From the NCBI GenBank assembly GCA_030068145.1, contig JAPJBO010000439.1, positions 62,001-126,000 on the forward strand: a DNA stretch of 64,000 nt, given 5' to 3'. The position numbers were made by a program, and so were the translations under genes. Origin of the DNA: Diplonema papillatum (lineage: Eukaryota; Euglenozoa; Diplonemea; Diplonemida; Diplonemidae). The notes beneath the pieces are model-generated. The model saw only the letters and a list, made by a program, of their open reading frames with translations, was not told where the DNA came from and searched no databases. Positions within the stretch are counted from its first letter, which is position 1. Every line of letters starts with the position of its first letter. Positions 22,371-34,040 of the stretch are shown here, one piece after another.

Positions 22371-22999
22371 CTCTTGTCGCCCGTTTTTTCTCTCTTCTTT
22401 CGATTTTTCATTTCGGTGTCCTTGAAACCTCGTCTTTTCACGTTCCTTTTCTCTTCTTGTTTTCTCCTGGGTTGCCTCGGTTGCCTGCCCTCGTTTGCGT
22501 TGCCCTTTACCCGCGCTTGACCTGATCTCTCAGCGTTGACATTCCGGGCAGAAAATGCGAAACCCGGTTCTCGGGAGCGAAGACGACGAAGCGGATCGGC
22601 CTCGTCATAACAGTGAACAAAAACACATGTGCCAGGTGGTGTGCCACTCCGGCGAAACTCTATTGGGTACGCGTTTCGAGGTGCCTGGGATTGGGTAGGG
22701 CAGTAGCTGTTCTGTTTACGCGGCGATTCGAGACGTTCCCCCTTTCCTTTCCAAGCCTCTCTTGCGGTCTTGCGGCCCAGAAGAAGCACTTTTCTCAGAC
22801 ATGGTTTGTGCTGCCATTATATTTTTTAGTGACGGCAGTTCCACAGAAGAGCGCGGCAACGAAAACGCACACCCGAGCAGCGGGGGTTACAACTCCACCG
22901 TGGGCCAGAAGATTCCTGATCGAAAGCAAGAAAGTCCGCTGGGAGAGGTAGGCTACCGTACCGAGTGATCAGCATGCACCGAGACGCAAGAACTACGCA

Positions 23000-23336
23000 A
23001 AGGCAGAACAGGAAAGGCAGGCGCGGTCGGTACGAGAAGCGACAATCGCGGATACGGCAGCGAGTACAGAGCAGTCGACGCGCAGACGAGCAGCAAAGCG
23101 GCCCGCGTCGCAGGTGGCACAAACCGAAGAAGCCCGTGAGGCAGGGAGTGGAGACGAGGTGATGCAAGACGAAGGGGAAGCGCGAAGCGACCAGCCCGGA
23201 CGGACCAACAAGACGCAAGACCAGGCGACCAAGAGATGGAGGGGGAGCGCGACCCAGAGACCCGGGCTAAGTAGCCTGGAACTAGTGTGATGGACCTTTC
23301 TTCGGAGGGGCTCACGCACCCAAAGATCGACTTATA
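23000..23336 (+). mobile_element. LINE-3 fragment, copy 1 (5'-truncated)
   Basis: It carries the C-terminal coding end of an element ORF. Part of the frame reads ASQVAQTEEAREAGSGDE then VMQDEGEARSDQ, and the same frame is open in 57813-58133. It ends 'gatcgacttata'. The 15-bp sequence CGCAAGAACTACGCA precedes it (22985-22999), follows it (23337-23351) and also follows the next copy, so both insertions share target duplications. Confidence 0.75.
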
Positions 23337-23351
23337 CGCAAGAACTACGCA

Positions 23352-23713
23352 GAGGCGGCCGACGGACCACAGAGGCGAAAGGCAGAACAGGAAGGCAGGC
23401 GCGGTCGGTACGAGAAGCGGCAATCGCGGATAAGGCAACGAGTACAGAGCAGCCGTCGCGCAGAAAAGCAGTAAAGCGACCCGCGTCGCAGGTGGCACAA
23501 AACGTAGGAGCCCGTGCGGCAGGGAGTGGAGACGAGGTGATGCAAGACGAAGGGGAAGCGCGAAGCCCCCAGCCCGGACGGACCAACAAGACGCAGGACC
23601 AGGCGACCAAAAGAAGGAGGGGGACGCGACCCAGAGACCCGGGCTAAGTAGCTTGGAACTAGTGTGATGGACCTTTCTTCGGAGGGGCTCACGCACTCAA
23701 AGATCGACTTATA
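23352..23713 (+). mobile_element. LINE-3 fragment, copy 2 in tandem
   Basis: Head-to-tail with copy 1 and slightly longer at the 5' end. The reading frame has a frameshift and an internal stop ('aagcagtaaag'), so this copy is dead. It is followed by CGCAAGAACTACGCA at 23714-23728. Confidence 0.75.
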
Positions 23714-24040
23714 CGCAAGAACTACGCAGCGCCTGATATGCGTACAGCCGTGAGCGTAGCCAGTGAGGAAACTGCCGAGCAGCCTGTTTGAAGCGACGAA
23801 GGACACGAGTAGCGGGGAACGTGGGGGAAGAGCCAAAATGACTTCCTCCAACGCATGCTTCAATGCAGCCCAAACAGTGCCAGCAAACGGCTGAACGAAG
23901 AAGAGAAGGGACAAGAGCAACAGATGCGGGCAAACGCCACCCGGCTTAAACACCAGAAGGATTTCTCACCCCCCGATACCGTACTACTTTCGGGTTTGAT
24001 TTACCCAGCCCCCAGATCCTGACCCTACCATATGTGATAG

Positions 24041-24188
24041 ACCGAAGGCGCGGAGGTGCAGTTCGACAACGACCTGTCGGAGCCGTCGTCGAAGAAGGAG
24101 AAGGAGCACCGGGCTGTGGGCAAGAAGCGGGCGGCCAACGTCTGCGGCCTCGCCGTCATCCCCAGGGCCCAGGGCAGCTAGATGGCAC
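24041..24188 (+). pseudogene. Fragment of CSD gene 2 exon 1
   Basis: It duplicates about 24617-24763 of the real exon (frame GAEVQFDNDLSEPSSKKEKE) and runs into a stop (AQGS-stop). There is no start codon or flanking CSD sequence. It lies 300 bp upstream of the functional copy, suggesting a local duplication. Confidence 0.85.
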
Positions 24189-24492
24189 CAGCAATTACCA
24201 GTTGTTTGGAAGAAGGAAAGGCAACAGACAACAAAAGAGACGGTCAGACGGTACGTGTGTGGACAATGGCCGAAACCACCAATGCCCAACAACCGAGGTA
24301 CCCACCGATCCTCTTGCCTCGTGTAACCACCACTCTTACGACTCATAACGACGAAGATCACCCGGAGACTTTACAACACCGGAGTTTCAAGCGAACTTTC
24401 ACTCTAAAAACTAAACAACCATACTCTGAACAGACAACCAAAATCAAGGCAACCACCAAAAAAGAACGCAGACAAAAAACCGCAAGTCGATA

Positions 24493-25095
24493 ATGTCCAT
24501 CACGGGCACAGTGGTGAAGTGGGCCACGTCGAAGGGCTGGGGGTTCGTGAAGTCGAACGCCGACGATGCCGAGTACTACGTGCACCACACCGCGATCCAG
24601 GACGGAGTCCGGCTGACCGAAGGCGCGGAGGTGCAGTTCGACGCCGACCTGTCGGAGCCGTCGTCGAAGAAGGAGAAAGAGTACCGGGCGGCGGGCAAGA
24701 AGCGGGCGGCCAACGTCTGCGGCCTCGCCGTCGTCCCCAGGGCCCAGGGCAGCTCGATGGGCACCGTGACCGAGTGGCACCTTGCGAAGGAGTTCGGGTA
24801 CATCCTGGGCGTCGACGGAGGCAAAGTGTACGTCCACGCTTCCGCGTTCGAAGGGGCGAAGCTGCAGGTCGGAAAAACGGTCACGTACGACGCGGCCGAC
24901 GTGCAGCACCCCAGCGGCAGGAAGGTAGCTGTAAACGTCGCCGGCCCCGCCGTAATGCAGCGGGGCGAAACGGCGGGGCAAGTCCTCTCGTGGCTCGCGC
25001 ACAAAGGATACGGCTTCGCGCAGGACGCTGCCGGAACACAGGTCTTCATCCACGCGAAGGAGATCGACGGCGGCTGGCTGATGGAGCACAAGCAG
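24493..25095 (+). CDS. Triple cold-shock-domain RNA-binding protein, gene 2 exon 1
   Basis: Codons 1-201, paralogue of gene 1 (both start MSITGTV.KW). CSD1 has KGWGFV. CSD2 has a weakened RNP1 (KEFGYIL) but keeps KVYVHASAF. CSD3 has KGYGFAQ and QVFIHAKEI. The exon ends WLMEHKQ at a clear donor cag|gtatca in phase 0, between residues that are continuous in gene 1 (WLMANQE-IYYD). The ATG lies 83 bp after a CTCTAAAA module. Altered CSD2 suggests the two paralogues may differ in RNA preference. Confidence 0.9.
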
Positions 25096-25504
25096 GTATC
25101 ACCAATAAAACGCACAAGCACACGTACTGCCACCACGGCAGATACGATACGCACACTGACATGCGATACCTTAAAGGAACCTTTACGACAATGGCCACCC
25201 CGAGACTACTCTACGTGAACTTGCACTCTAAAACCCGAAAGTCTTGCCCAAAACACCCCTTTCTTTTAGTACTAACAATCTTGCGGGTTGCCCTTCGGTG
25301 TATTGTCGGCAGCGTGTTTTGGCGGTGTTTTGTCGGAATTCCTCACCTGAAAATGACACAGGGTACATACAAGTGGGAAAACGATCAACCGGCACGCACA
25401 ACCAAAACGAAGCGCCTGTCTTTGACAAGGGTTGTGGCTACTTTCTGGCAAAATGGGGCCATAATGTGGCAACCTTGAGCCTGAGAGCTAGCGTAGTGTG
25501 TGCG

Positions 25505-25639
25505 TATAAGTCGATCTTTGAGTACGTGAGCCCCTCCGAAGAAAGGTCCATCACACTAGTTCCAGGCTACTTAGCCCCGGTCGCGTCCCCCTCCTTCTCT
25601 TGGTCGCCTGGTCTTGCGTCTTGTTGGTCCGTCCGGGCG
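25505..25639 (-). mobile_element. LINE-3 fragment with 15-bp target duplication
   Basis: A 135-bp 3' end of the same family, inserted antisense to CSD gene 2 near the start of its first intron. Flanking duplications AGCGTAGTGTGTGCG lie at 25490-25504 and 25640-25654. Confidence 0.8.
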
Positions 25640-26204
25640 AGCGTAGTGTGTGCGGAAAGCAAGCGAAACGACAAGGGTCCTACGATGGACTGTGTGGCAA
25701 ATTTAGCTAGTATCTCCCGCACAAACCCGGGTGTACGATAGCAGGTCGGCTGCTGATTTTTGCTCTATTGCGCCGAACGCCTCTCGCTGAGCGAGAGGCG
25801 TCAGCGGGAATTGTCACGAGCTCTCCTTGTCCTTTGCTTGGTCGGTCAGATTTCACCAAATGCTGAGGCACAACACGCATGACATTAACGGGAAAGTGTG
25901 AAGCCAATTCAACCTAACAACTAACGAACTTGCGAACGGGATGAAAGGAATGGTTTGGGCGTATCAACGCCCACCAAGACGATCACCGGGGCAAGGGAGG
26001 GTGGAAATTGTTATTTTCTTCATTACTAACTGCGGCCTGCTGATGATTTGTTATCAAGCAAGTTGAACAATCCGATGTGCCACTTCCCTCAGTAAACTGC
26101 AATAGTGCGTGTGTGATACCGTCGAGTCCCGCTCCCTTCCACGCACGCGAAAGCGGGAGAATCGAGGGCCGTCTCTGGGCTCCGCTTTTCCAGCACCCGT
26201 AGCC

Positions 26205-26468
26205 AGCGGTGCGCGAGGATGCAGCTCTGCTTAGGTGTGCACTCAGCCATCGCAGGGCCCCAGACTTCGCCACTTCTTGCTTTGCACGTGTTGTAGCCGT
26301 GTTGTGTACACGGCCTTGTGGGGGCCTGGTCAACCACCTCATCACTATAGGGCACAAACCTTTCTGTTGGGACAGTCGATTGCCTGGTGGCGGGTCTCCA
26401 TGAACAGAAAAGCAAAGCAAGACCTGCCCCCTGCGCCTGCTGTCTCCGGCTGCTTCGGCAGACGACAC
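26205..26468 (+). repeat. Host repeat D, interrupted by LINE-1 pair
   Basis: The left half of the repeat; its right half resumes at about 32048 ('gtgcagtctatcgtcacaga'). Confidence 0.8.
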
Positions 26469-26488
26469 ATACTACTACTGAGTGTGTG

Positions 26489-28672
26489 TGGGCCTTTGAA
26501 GCGTGGATGATGCCTCTCGCGCTGCTCCCCTTGAGGTTCCTGGCTCATGCCAAAGCGCCGCCGCCCGGATTAAGGAGTTGCGGCATCAGGTCCAGGGAGG
26601 CTGTTCGGAGGGGTCACCACCCACCGTTCGCGGGTTTCGTTACTTCACTGCCCCCGGCTCTCCCCGGCCTTCGTCATCCCGGGGGAGGGTTCCACGGCCA
26701 TCTCCCCCCGCGTGGGGAATGGACTGGTGCTGTGCCGCGGGTCCTTCCGTGCGCTCTCGCGACGTCGGTCGATGTCGCTGCCGCTGTTGCTGCCGCTGCA
26801 GCCGCTGTCGGGTGGTTGGTTGACGATGCCGGTCTGCACCTCTCCCGTTGCGCGTCGGCTTTCTTCTTCTCGGCGTTCGCTAGGACGTCCCAAAGGTGGC
26901 GGCTGCCGCCGCCGCGTGCGCGGCGGTGCGTCGCCCGGTCGTGTCTTGCCCGTGCCTTCCACTTCTCGCCGCTGTGTTGCCACCCCCGTGGGTAGTGGGC
27001 CTGGGGTCGGAAGCTGCCGGTCAGGACACCTGCTTTCTCCCAGTGGCCGCTCTGGTCGCCCCGTCCTTTGTTCGCCATCTTTTTGGGCACGTGCCGTACG
27101 GCGGCGACTTCGAACGCCCGCATCACCGCTTCGAAGGCCTCCCGGTTGTTGATCTGCGGCCGTTTGTTGAGGCCCTGGAGATGCGCCCCGAGGCTGGTGC
27201 ATCTCGAGGGCCGGGTGGACGGCTTTCATCTTGCCCAACCTGCTCAGCGCGGTCCTCATCGCCCACCCTTTCGCGGTCGCCGAGTCGCTGTAGGCCTGTG
27301 CCGCCTGTCGCTGTGCGGTGTCCATGGCGCGGTTGGACAGTTCGTCCGCATCCTTGTTGAGCTCGCGAGGAATGTGCACCGGCTCGATCGTCATCCGTCG
27401 GTCGTGCAGCTTCGCCAACAGGCTCTGCGCCTGGTCGTAGTATCGCCGGAGTGTTTCGTTGCACCTCTTCGTGCCCTTTATCTGACCAATGACCAGTTCG
27501 CTGTCGCCCTTGACGACGATGGTGCGGGGTGTCGGCGGGCACGGGGTCCCGCAGCAACCTCGCCAACACGCTGACGAACCCGACGTATTCCGCCACGTTG
27601 TTCGTCGCTCTCCCGGCGATGGGCTTCTCAACTTCCCACTGCTTGACGCCTTTGTCGACCGCGCCGTTGGTCCCGTTCCCCCAATACGAGATGGAGGCCT
27701 CCTTGCCGGTTTCGGACCACTGCTTCGTCGAGCACCATTCTGCCAGCGCCAGGAGCATCTCGTGGGTGTCCTTCCATGCGTTGGTCCGGCCGCGCAGCGT
27801 CGACGTTGATGGTCTGGCTGGCCGTCGGCCGTTGCGGCTCCCACCCCCACGGATATGTCGACACCTTGAGCTCCTTGCGCCGGCAGTCCTGCTCGAGGAT
27901 GCCGTCGGCCCGCTGCCTCCCGAGCAGGATCTCGACGCACATCAGCTGCATCCCGGCCGCCAGCTCCCTGCATTCGTCGAAGTCGAGACCCATCGTGTCC
28001 TTGGGCATGACGCCGCATAGAGCCATGCACGGCTTCATCTCGGGCCGCCGAGCGAGCACATTCGGATACGCGCCGCGCACGTCGCTCCACTTGACGCAGT
28101 CCCACCACATGTGTTGTTCGTCCTCCGGGACACCCGCGTCGCAGAATCTGCAGGTTGCTTGCTCCCATCGCTTGCCGGTGTGTACCGCGTTGGCAATGAC
28201 AGCTCTGACCAGGCCCTGCTGGTAGCCGGTGATGGCGCCCTTCTCCAGCAGGTCTCGCGTGGCTCCCCCGTCGATGCCGTCCTCGATGCCGAGGAGGGAT
28301 GCCCTCGTCTTGACCACCTCCTTGTAGCGCATCGTCCGCCCGGCCTCCCGTAGCTCGTGCTGGAAGTTGTGCCGGGCGGTCTGCGCCCGCTGCCTCTCCT
28401 CTTTCGTCAGCGGCTCGACGTTCTGCACCACCGTCCATTCGCGCCGTCGGCCCGTTCCTTCCTGCAGGGTGTCGAATCTGGGCCACGTCCATCCGATGTC
28501 CGTGCTGGCTTGCCCGAGCAGGAACACTTGCCCCTCCTTGCTTCGCCCCGGTGCCTCTGGAGCGCCGGGGGGGCGGTCCCGCCTTGCTTGCCGCGCTGCT
28601 CGGATGGCAACAATCAGCGGTGCCAAGTGCGACTGCTTCACCATCTGCTGCGAAAACGTGTTCACCCGCCGA
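26489..28672 (-). mobile_element. LINE-1 copy A (5'-truncated, degraded)
   Basis: A non-LTR retroelement fragment on the minus strand, collinear with copy B but lacking the RT domain. A roughly 200-bp deletion removes the first RNase H catalytic segment (junction near 27690), and several short indels follow near 27180-27240. The zinc knuckle (CRFCDAGVPEDEQHMWWDC) survives. Its 3' end (low coordinates) abuts atactactactgagtgtgtg at 26469-26488. Inactive. Confidence 0.88.
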
Positions 28673-28692
28673 ATACTACTACTGAGTGTGTG

Positions 28693-31600
28693 TGGGCCTT
28701 TGAAGCGTGGATGATGCCTCTCGCGCTGCTCCCCTTGAGGTTCCTGGCTCATGCCAAAGCGCCGCCGCCCGGGTTAAGGGGTTGCGGCATCAGGCGTGGG
28801 CCAGGGCCAGGGAGACTGATCGGAGGGGTCACCACCCACCGTTCGCGGGCTTCGTTACTTCACTGCCCCCGGCTCTCCCCGGCCTTCGTCATCCCGGGGG
28901 AGGGTTCCACGGCCATCTCCCCCCGCGTGGGGAATGGACTGGTGCTGTGCCGCGGGTCCTTCCGTGCGTCCTCGCGACGTCGCCGCTGTCGATGTCGCTG
29001 CCGCTGTTGCTGCCGCTGCAGCCGCTGTCGGGCGGTTGGTTGACGATCCCGGTCTGCACCCCGCCCGTTGCGCGTCGGCTTTCTTCTTCTCGGCGTTCGC
29101 TAGGACGTCCCAAAGGTGGCGGCTGCCGCCGCCGCGTGCGCGGCGGTGCGTCGCCCGGTCGTGTCTTGCCCGTGCCTTCCACTTCTCGCCGCTGTGTTGC
29201 CACCCCCGTGGGTAATGGGCCTGGGGTCGGAAGCTGCCGGTCAGGACACCCGCCTTCTCCCAGTGGCCGCCCTGGTCGCCCCGTCCTTTGTTCGCCATCT
29301 TTTTGGGCACGTGCCGTACGGCGGCGACTTCGAACGCCCGCATCACCGCTTCGAAGGCCTCCCGGTTGTTGATCTGCGGCCGTTTGTTGAGGCCCTGGAG
29401 GATGGGTCCCCCGAGGCTGGTGAGGTGGTTGACGCGCATCTCGAGGGCCGGGTGGACGGCTTTCACGCGCGCAATCTTGCCCAACCTGCTCAGCGCGGTC
29501 CTCATCGCCCACCCTTTCGCGGTCGCCGAGTCGCTGTAGGCCTGTGCCGCCTGTCGCTGTGCGGTGTCCATGGCGCGGTTGGACAGTTCGTCCGCATCCT
29601 TGTTGAGCTCGCGAGGAATGTGCACCGGCTCGATCGTCGTCCGTCGGTCGTGCAGCTTCGCCAACAGGTTCTGCGCCTGGTCGTAGTATCGCCGGAGTGT
29701 TTCGTTGCACCTCTTCGTGCCCTTTATCTGACCAATGACCAGTTCGCTGTCGCCCTTGACGACGATGGTGCGGGGTGTCGGCGGCACGGGGTCCCGCAGC
29801 AACCTCGCCAACACGCTGACGAACCCGACGTATTCCGCCACGTTGTTCGTCGCTCTCCCGGCGATGGGCTTCTCAACTTCCCACTGCTTGACGCCTTTGT
29901 CGTAGAAGACCGCCCCGGCTCCCGCGACCGCGCCGTTGGTCCCGTTCCCCCGACTGCCGCCGTCGAAGAACGCCGCCGTCTCCTCTCCCGGCAGCGTGTC
30001 CGCCACGGTCCAGCGCTCCTTCGGCTGCCGCTGCGCGATGTTCTCCTGCCTCCGCTGTGTGCCGGCCGGCGTGAGGGTCAGGCCGCTGTGCAGCTCAAAA
30101 TCGACAGCGAGCTCGAAATACGAGATGGAGGCCTCCTTGCCGGTTTCGGACCACCGCTTCGTCGAGCACCATTCTGCCAGCGCCAGGAGCATCTCGTGGG
30201 TGTCCTTCCATGCGTTGCGGTCCGGCCGCGCACCGTCGACGTTGATGGTCTGGCTGGCCGTCGGCCGTTGCGGCTCCCACCCCCACGGATATGTCGACAC
30301 CTTGAGCTCCTTGCGCCGGCAGTCCTGCTCGAGGATGCCGTCGGCCCGCTGCCTCCCGAGCAGGATCTCGACGCACATCAGCTGCATCCCGGCCGCCAGC
30401 TCCCTGCATTCGTCGAAGTCGAGTCCCATCGCGTCCTTGGGCATGACGCCGCATAGAGCCATGCACGGCTTCATCTCGGGCCGCCGAGCGAGCACATTCG
30501 GATACGCGCCGCGCACGTCGCTCCACTTGACGCAGTCCCACCACATGTGTTGTTCGTCCTCCGGGACACCCGCGTCGCAGAATCTGCAGGTTGCTTGCTC
30601 CCATCGCTTGCCGGTGTGTACCGCGTTGGCAATGACAGCTCTGACCAGGCCCTGCTGGTAGCCGGTGATGGCGCCCTTCTCCAGCAGGTCTCGCGTGGCA
30701 CCCCCGTCGATGCCGTCCTCGATGCCGAGGAGGGATGCCCTCGTCTTGACCACGTCCTTGTAGCGCATCGTCCGCCCGGCCTCCCGCAGCTCGTGCTGGA
30801 AGTTGTGCCGAGCGGTCTGCGCCCGCTGCCTCTCCTCTTTCGTCAGCGGCTCGACGTTCTGCACCACCGTCCATTCGCGCCGCCGGCCCGTTCCTTCCTG
30901 CAGGGTGTCGAACCTGGGCCACGTCCATCCGATGTCTGCGATCGCTCGCTCGAGCAGGAACACTGGCCCCTCCTTGCTTCGCCCCGGTGCCTCTGGAGCG
31001 CCGGGGGGGCGGTCCCGCCTTGCTTGTCGAGCTGCTCGGATGGCAACAACCAGCGGCGCCAAGTGCGACTGCTTCACCATCTGCTGTGAAAACGTGTTTA
31101 CCCGCCGATGAATCGCGGCGACACGCGGGTCCAATCTGTGCCCCCGACACAGCGTGTTCAGCACGACGGCATCGCACCTCCTGTTGCCGCCGGTCCACAG
31201 CCCCGCCAGGGTAGCAACTCGCAGGCCTTCCATGTACGTCCCCGCCGGTTGCCACACCGAGACGCCGTACAACGCCTTCGCTGTGGCCGACGCAGCCACG
31301 TAACCTTCCTTCTGGTCCATCGGGATCGGCAGGCTTCTCGCCCTTCTCGCGATGTTCTTCGCGGCCTCGAACCGGGTTTGAATCCGCCTGCTGGGGGGCG
31401 GCGCACCCTTCCCGACCGTAAACATCGCCCCCAGAACGTCGAAGCTTGTCTTCCGCAGTACCTTGTTGCCCTGCACTGTGAGCGTTCCCGGAGCGTCCGC
31501 GTTCGTGGCGTAAAAGAACGACTTCCCAGCGTTGACGCCCCCATCGGTCGCGTTGGCGAAGTCCGTCGTGACTTCAGCCACGGCCTTGAGCCCCCTGAGG

Positions 31601-32029
31601 GACTCCGACATCGCATGAATGTCGTCCAGGTACGCCATCGCCTGGGCCGGTGTTGTCAACGCCCCCACGGCCCGCACCCAGACCGCGATGAGCGCGTTTA
31701 GGAACAGCACGCTGAGGGGGCACCCTTGTAAGATGCCATTCGTCGCAACGAAATGCTCCCCGACTGCCCGCGCCGTCTTGAAGTGGCGCTGCATGCTTCC
31801 GTACACCGCCTTCATCGCCCTCAGTACCCCCGGGTCCAGCCCCATCACCTCCATCAAACGGAACATGATCTCGTGCGGCAGCCGGTCGAAGCACTTCATG
31901 ACCAAACAAGGGTTTGCCACATTCTGCGGCGTGCTCGATGCGGAGACCGATGGCGTACATGACGTCGTCGGCCCCACGCTTCGGGATGGCTCCCCGCATA
32001 CCCTCGGGGACCCACGCCAGCATCCACTC
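28693..32029 (-). mobile_element. LINE-1 copy B (RT, zinc knuckle, RNase H; 5'-truncated)
   Basis: The body of a non-LTR retroelement missing its 5' end: no ORF1, no endonuclease and only part of the RT fingers. It lies head-to-tail with copy A. The 20-bp sequence atactactactgagtgtgtg recurs at 26469, 28673 and 32030, i.e. at both outer ends and between the copies, as expected of a shared target duplication. Confidence 0.88.
28855..32023 (-). pseudogene. LINE-1 pol: reverse transcriptase and RNase H
   Basis: Conserved parts in order: CFDRLPHEIM (motif A region), NGILQGCPLSVLF, AMAYLDDIHAM with the catalytic DD (plus-strand 31615-31645), the C2HC zinc knuckle CRFCDAGVPEDEQHMWWDC (about 30535-30590), a shared SYFELAVDFELHSGL motif, then RNase H. 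RNase H shows AAFFDGGSRGNG, NNVAEYVGF, VVKGDSELVIGQ and HIPRELNKDADELSN, so all acidic residues are present. One frameshift near 31905 splits the RT: upstream sequence (GMRGAIPKRGADDVMYAI) is in another frame. The protein ends GEPGAVK at 28855. A long upstream extension to 32247 is chance reading into repeat C. Confidence 0.88.
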
Positions 32030-32089
32030 ATACTACTACTGAGTGTGTGCAGTCTATCGTCACAGATTCTTGCTGTTGTGTGCCACGTT

Positions 32090-32335
32090 TTTACGTGGAG
32101 CCAAGCTTCACGTGTTCGGCGGTACTGCAGAGCCACGGGCCTACGGGTCAAGTGGCTACCGATTTCCCAAACTAAAGCATCAAGGCGTGACGCACCTTGG
32201 GGCTTGGCGCTCGCGCTGAACACAAGCTCGTCGAGACGGTCAGCCACAGGGCAGCGGACGACTGTGCTGCCTCCGATTCAAGCTTTGCAAGCTGTGGTTG
32301 ACCCTCACGGTCCTGGACCCGGAGCGGCCTTTTCT
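32090..32335 (-). repeat. SINE-sized repeat C, reverse copy near LINE-1
   Basis: Same family as 22085-22370. A short 'tttttacgtg' interruption lies at its left end. The LINE-1B frame runs into it by chance. Confidence 0.75.
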
Positions 32336-32359
32336 TTTTGGTACTAACAATCTTGCGGG

Positions 32360-32776
32360 TTGCCCTTCAATGTTTTGTGCAGGCGAAACAAACGTAGGCA
32401 GCGTGTTTTGGTGGTTGATCAGATTTCCTTACCTGAATATACACAGGGTAAATACAAGTGGGAAAACGATCACCCGGCACGCACAAACAAAACGAAGCGC
32501 CTGTCTTTTTCTTCTTTTCGCATCTGCATCCGCAACCACATCCACGACCAATCATACCACATCCACGGCGAACGAGGAGCTTCTTCATCTCAACCAGACC
32601 ACTCGTCGACTGTCCGCGCCCCTTCAAATGACCGAGCACGATCCGCAAGTCGGGAAACATATCGATGTATCCACTGCGGAACAGCGGTCACCAAAGCTGG
32701 TTCACCATTCGTGGGAGAAATAGGTCTCAGAATTCACATGAGGCAATGCTCCCAAAATCCAAACCTGAAACGGTAA
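32360..32776 (+). CDS. Small ORF with a C2HC-type zinc finger (doubtful)
   Basis: The 3' part encodes YRCIHCGTAV, a spacer, then IGLRIHMRQC: a C-x2-C-x18-H-x3-C arrangement with the GLxxHxxxC signature seen in zinc fingers of non-LTR ORFs. The first 50 codons overlap a dispersed repeat (32340-32510), so the start is not reliable. It may be a retroelement gag fragment. Confidence 0.3.
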   Translation: MPFNVLCRRNKRRQRVLVVDQISLPEYTQGKYKWENDHPARTNKTKRLSFSSFRICIRNHIHDQSYHIHGERGASSSQPDHSSTVRAPSNDRARSASRETYRCIHCGTAVTKAGSPFVGEIGLRIHMRQCSQNPNLKR

Positions 32777-33571
32777 CATACCCAGTTTCACTGGAGTGCC
32801 CGTTCCCGGCGAGCTACGAGGGAACAAACCTGTAAGAGTGCCAACGCTACTCTTTCTATAACGTCATAGATGGCCGTTATATAACGTTATATAACGTTAT
32901 ATAACGTTATTCCCGGAGTTATTTGTTACCCCCCCCCTAAATCCAGAAAAACCGTTATTGACCGTTATAAAACCGTTATTTGCCATTTTTGGTCGAAAAA
33001 TAACGTTATTTGACCGTTATAACGTTATATAACGTTATATAACGTTATAATAACGGTATAATAACGTTATATAACGTTATAATAACGTTATATAACGTTA
33101 TAATAACGTTATATAACGTTATATAACGTTATATAACGGTTTTTTACCAATCCATGGGAGGTCACACTGTCCTCCAGATTTTGGTCATTTTTGGCCATTT
33201 TTGCCACATTTTCCAGATTTTGGCCAATTTTGGTTATTTTTGCCAATTTTTCCAGATTTTGGTCAATGTTGACCAGTTTTGCCGTGTTTTCCAGATTTTG
33301 GCCCATTTTGGCCGTTTTTACCGATTTGGCCAGGATTGGCCATTTTTGCCATGTTTTTCAAAAATTTGGCTATTTTTGCCGATTTTTCCAGGTTTTGGTC
33401 ATTTTTGGCCAGTTTTGCCATGTTTTCCAGACTTTGCCCATTTTGGCCGTTTTTGCCGATTTTTCCAGGGTTTTGGTCATTTATGCCCTGCCCCTCACCA
33501 GAGCTATTCTTGTCTGAGTTTCTTAAACCCGCACAAGCTCGAACAGGCAGTCCGTGCGCGGAAAAAAAAAA

Positions 33572-33635
33572 AGGTCGAAAGACACCAATCTGTACACCCA
33601 TTCGGGATCGTCGGAAACACAAAAACACGTGTACC
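33572..33635 (+). repeat. Leader-like repeat K
   Basis: 'cgaaagacaccaatctgtac' followed by 'gggatcgtcggaaacacaaa'. Copies at 20793-20850 and 45648-45705. Two of the three lie 110-145 bp before an ATG of an apparent gene. Confidence 0.7.
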
Positions 33636-33689
33636 GCCCCACCCGCTTCGATTTCAGCCACACTAGTCTTTCCAAAGGGAATATCGACT

Positions 33690-34040
33690 ATGCCTGCGAA
33701 AAGCTCCCCGAAGGTCCAGCCGAAGCCGAAGGTTCAACCTAAAGCTCAGCCGAAAGCTCAGCCGAAGACCCCAGGTACACAGCGCAAACGGCCTCGCGCC
33801 GAAAGTACGGATAGCAACAGCAGCAGCAGCAGCGCCTCGGTTGCAAAGGCGCGACGCGGAAGGAAGAAGGTGGCGGAAACGCTGCGCGTCGAGGCCTTGT
33901 CCCGCGACCTGGCATTGACTGGCCCCAGCGTTCTCCCTGTCACGAAACCACCAAGTAAGAGCCCGGAACAACGATTCATCGACCGGATCAAGAAAACCGA
34001 CCCCGGGCTGGCTGGGTTCTACGGGAAGCGCCAGCTGTGA
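33690..34040 (+). CDS. Basic Lys/Pro-rich protein inside the fold-back element
   Basis: 116 residues. The N-terminus has repeated K(V/A)QPK units. Then come TPGTQRKRPRAE, a Ser run, a basic patch KARRGRKK and a C-terminal SPEQRFIDRIKKTDPGLAGF. It looks like a nucleic-acid-binding or nuclear protein. No transposase domain is visible and I do not recognise the family. The ATG is preceded by a leader also found upstream of the penicillin-acylase-like gene. The open frame extends upstream into the arm, but that part is compositionally repeat. Confidence 0.5.
   Translation: MPAKSSPKVQPKPKVQPKAQPKAQPKTPGTQRKRPRAESTDSNSSSSSASVAKARRGRKKVAETLRVEALSRDLALTGPSVLPVTKPPSKSPEQRFIDRIKKTDPGLAGFYGKRQL

Noticed and set aside
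32030..32247. N-terminal part of the long LINE-1B frame
   Set aside because: It reads through the target sequence into dispersed repeat C; the element ends at 32029.
33175..33480. Possible CRISPR array in the 'gccatttttgcc' repeats
   Set aside because: Units are degenerate and of varying length with no spacers, and they form one arm of an inverted repeat in eukaryotic DNA.
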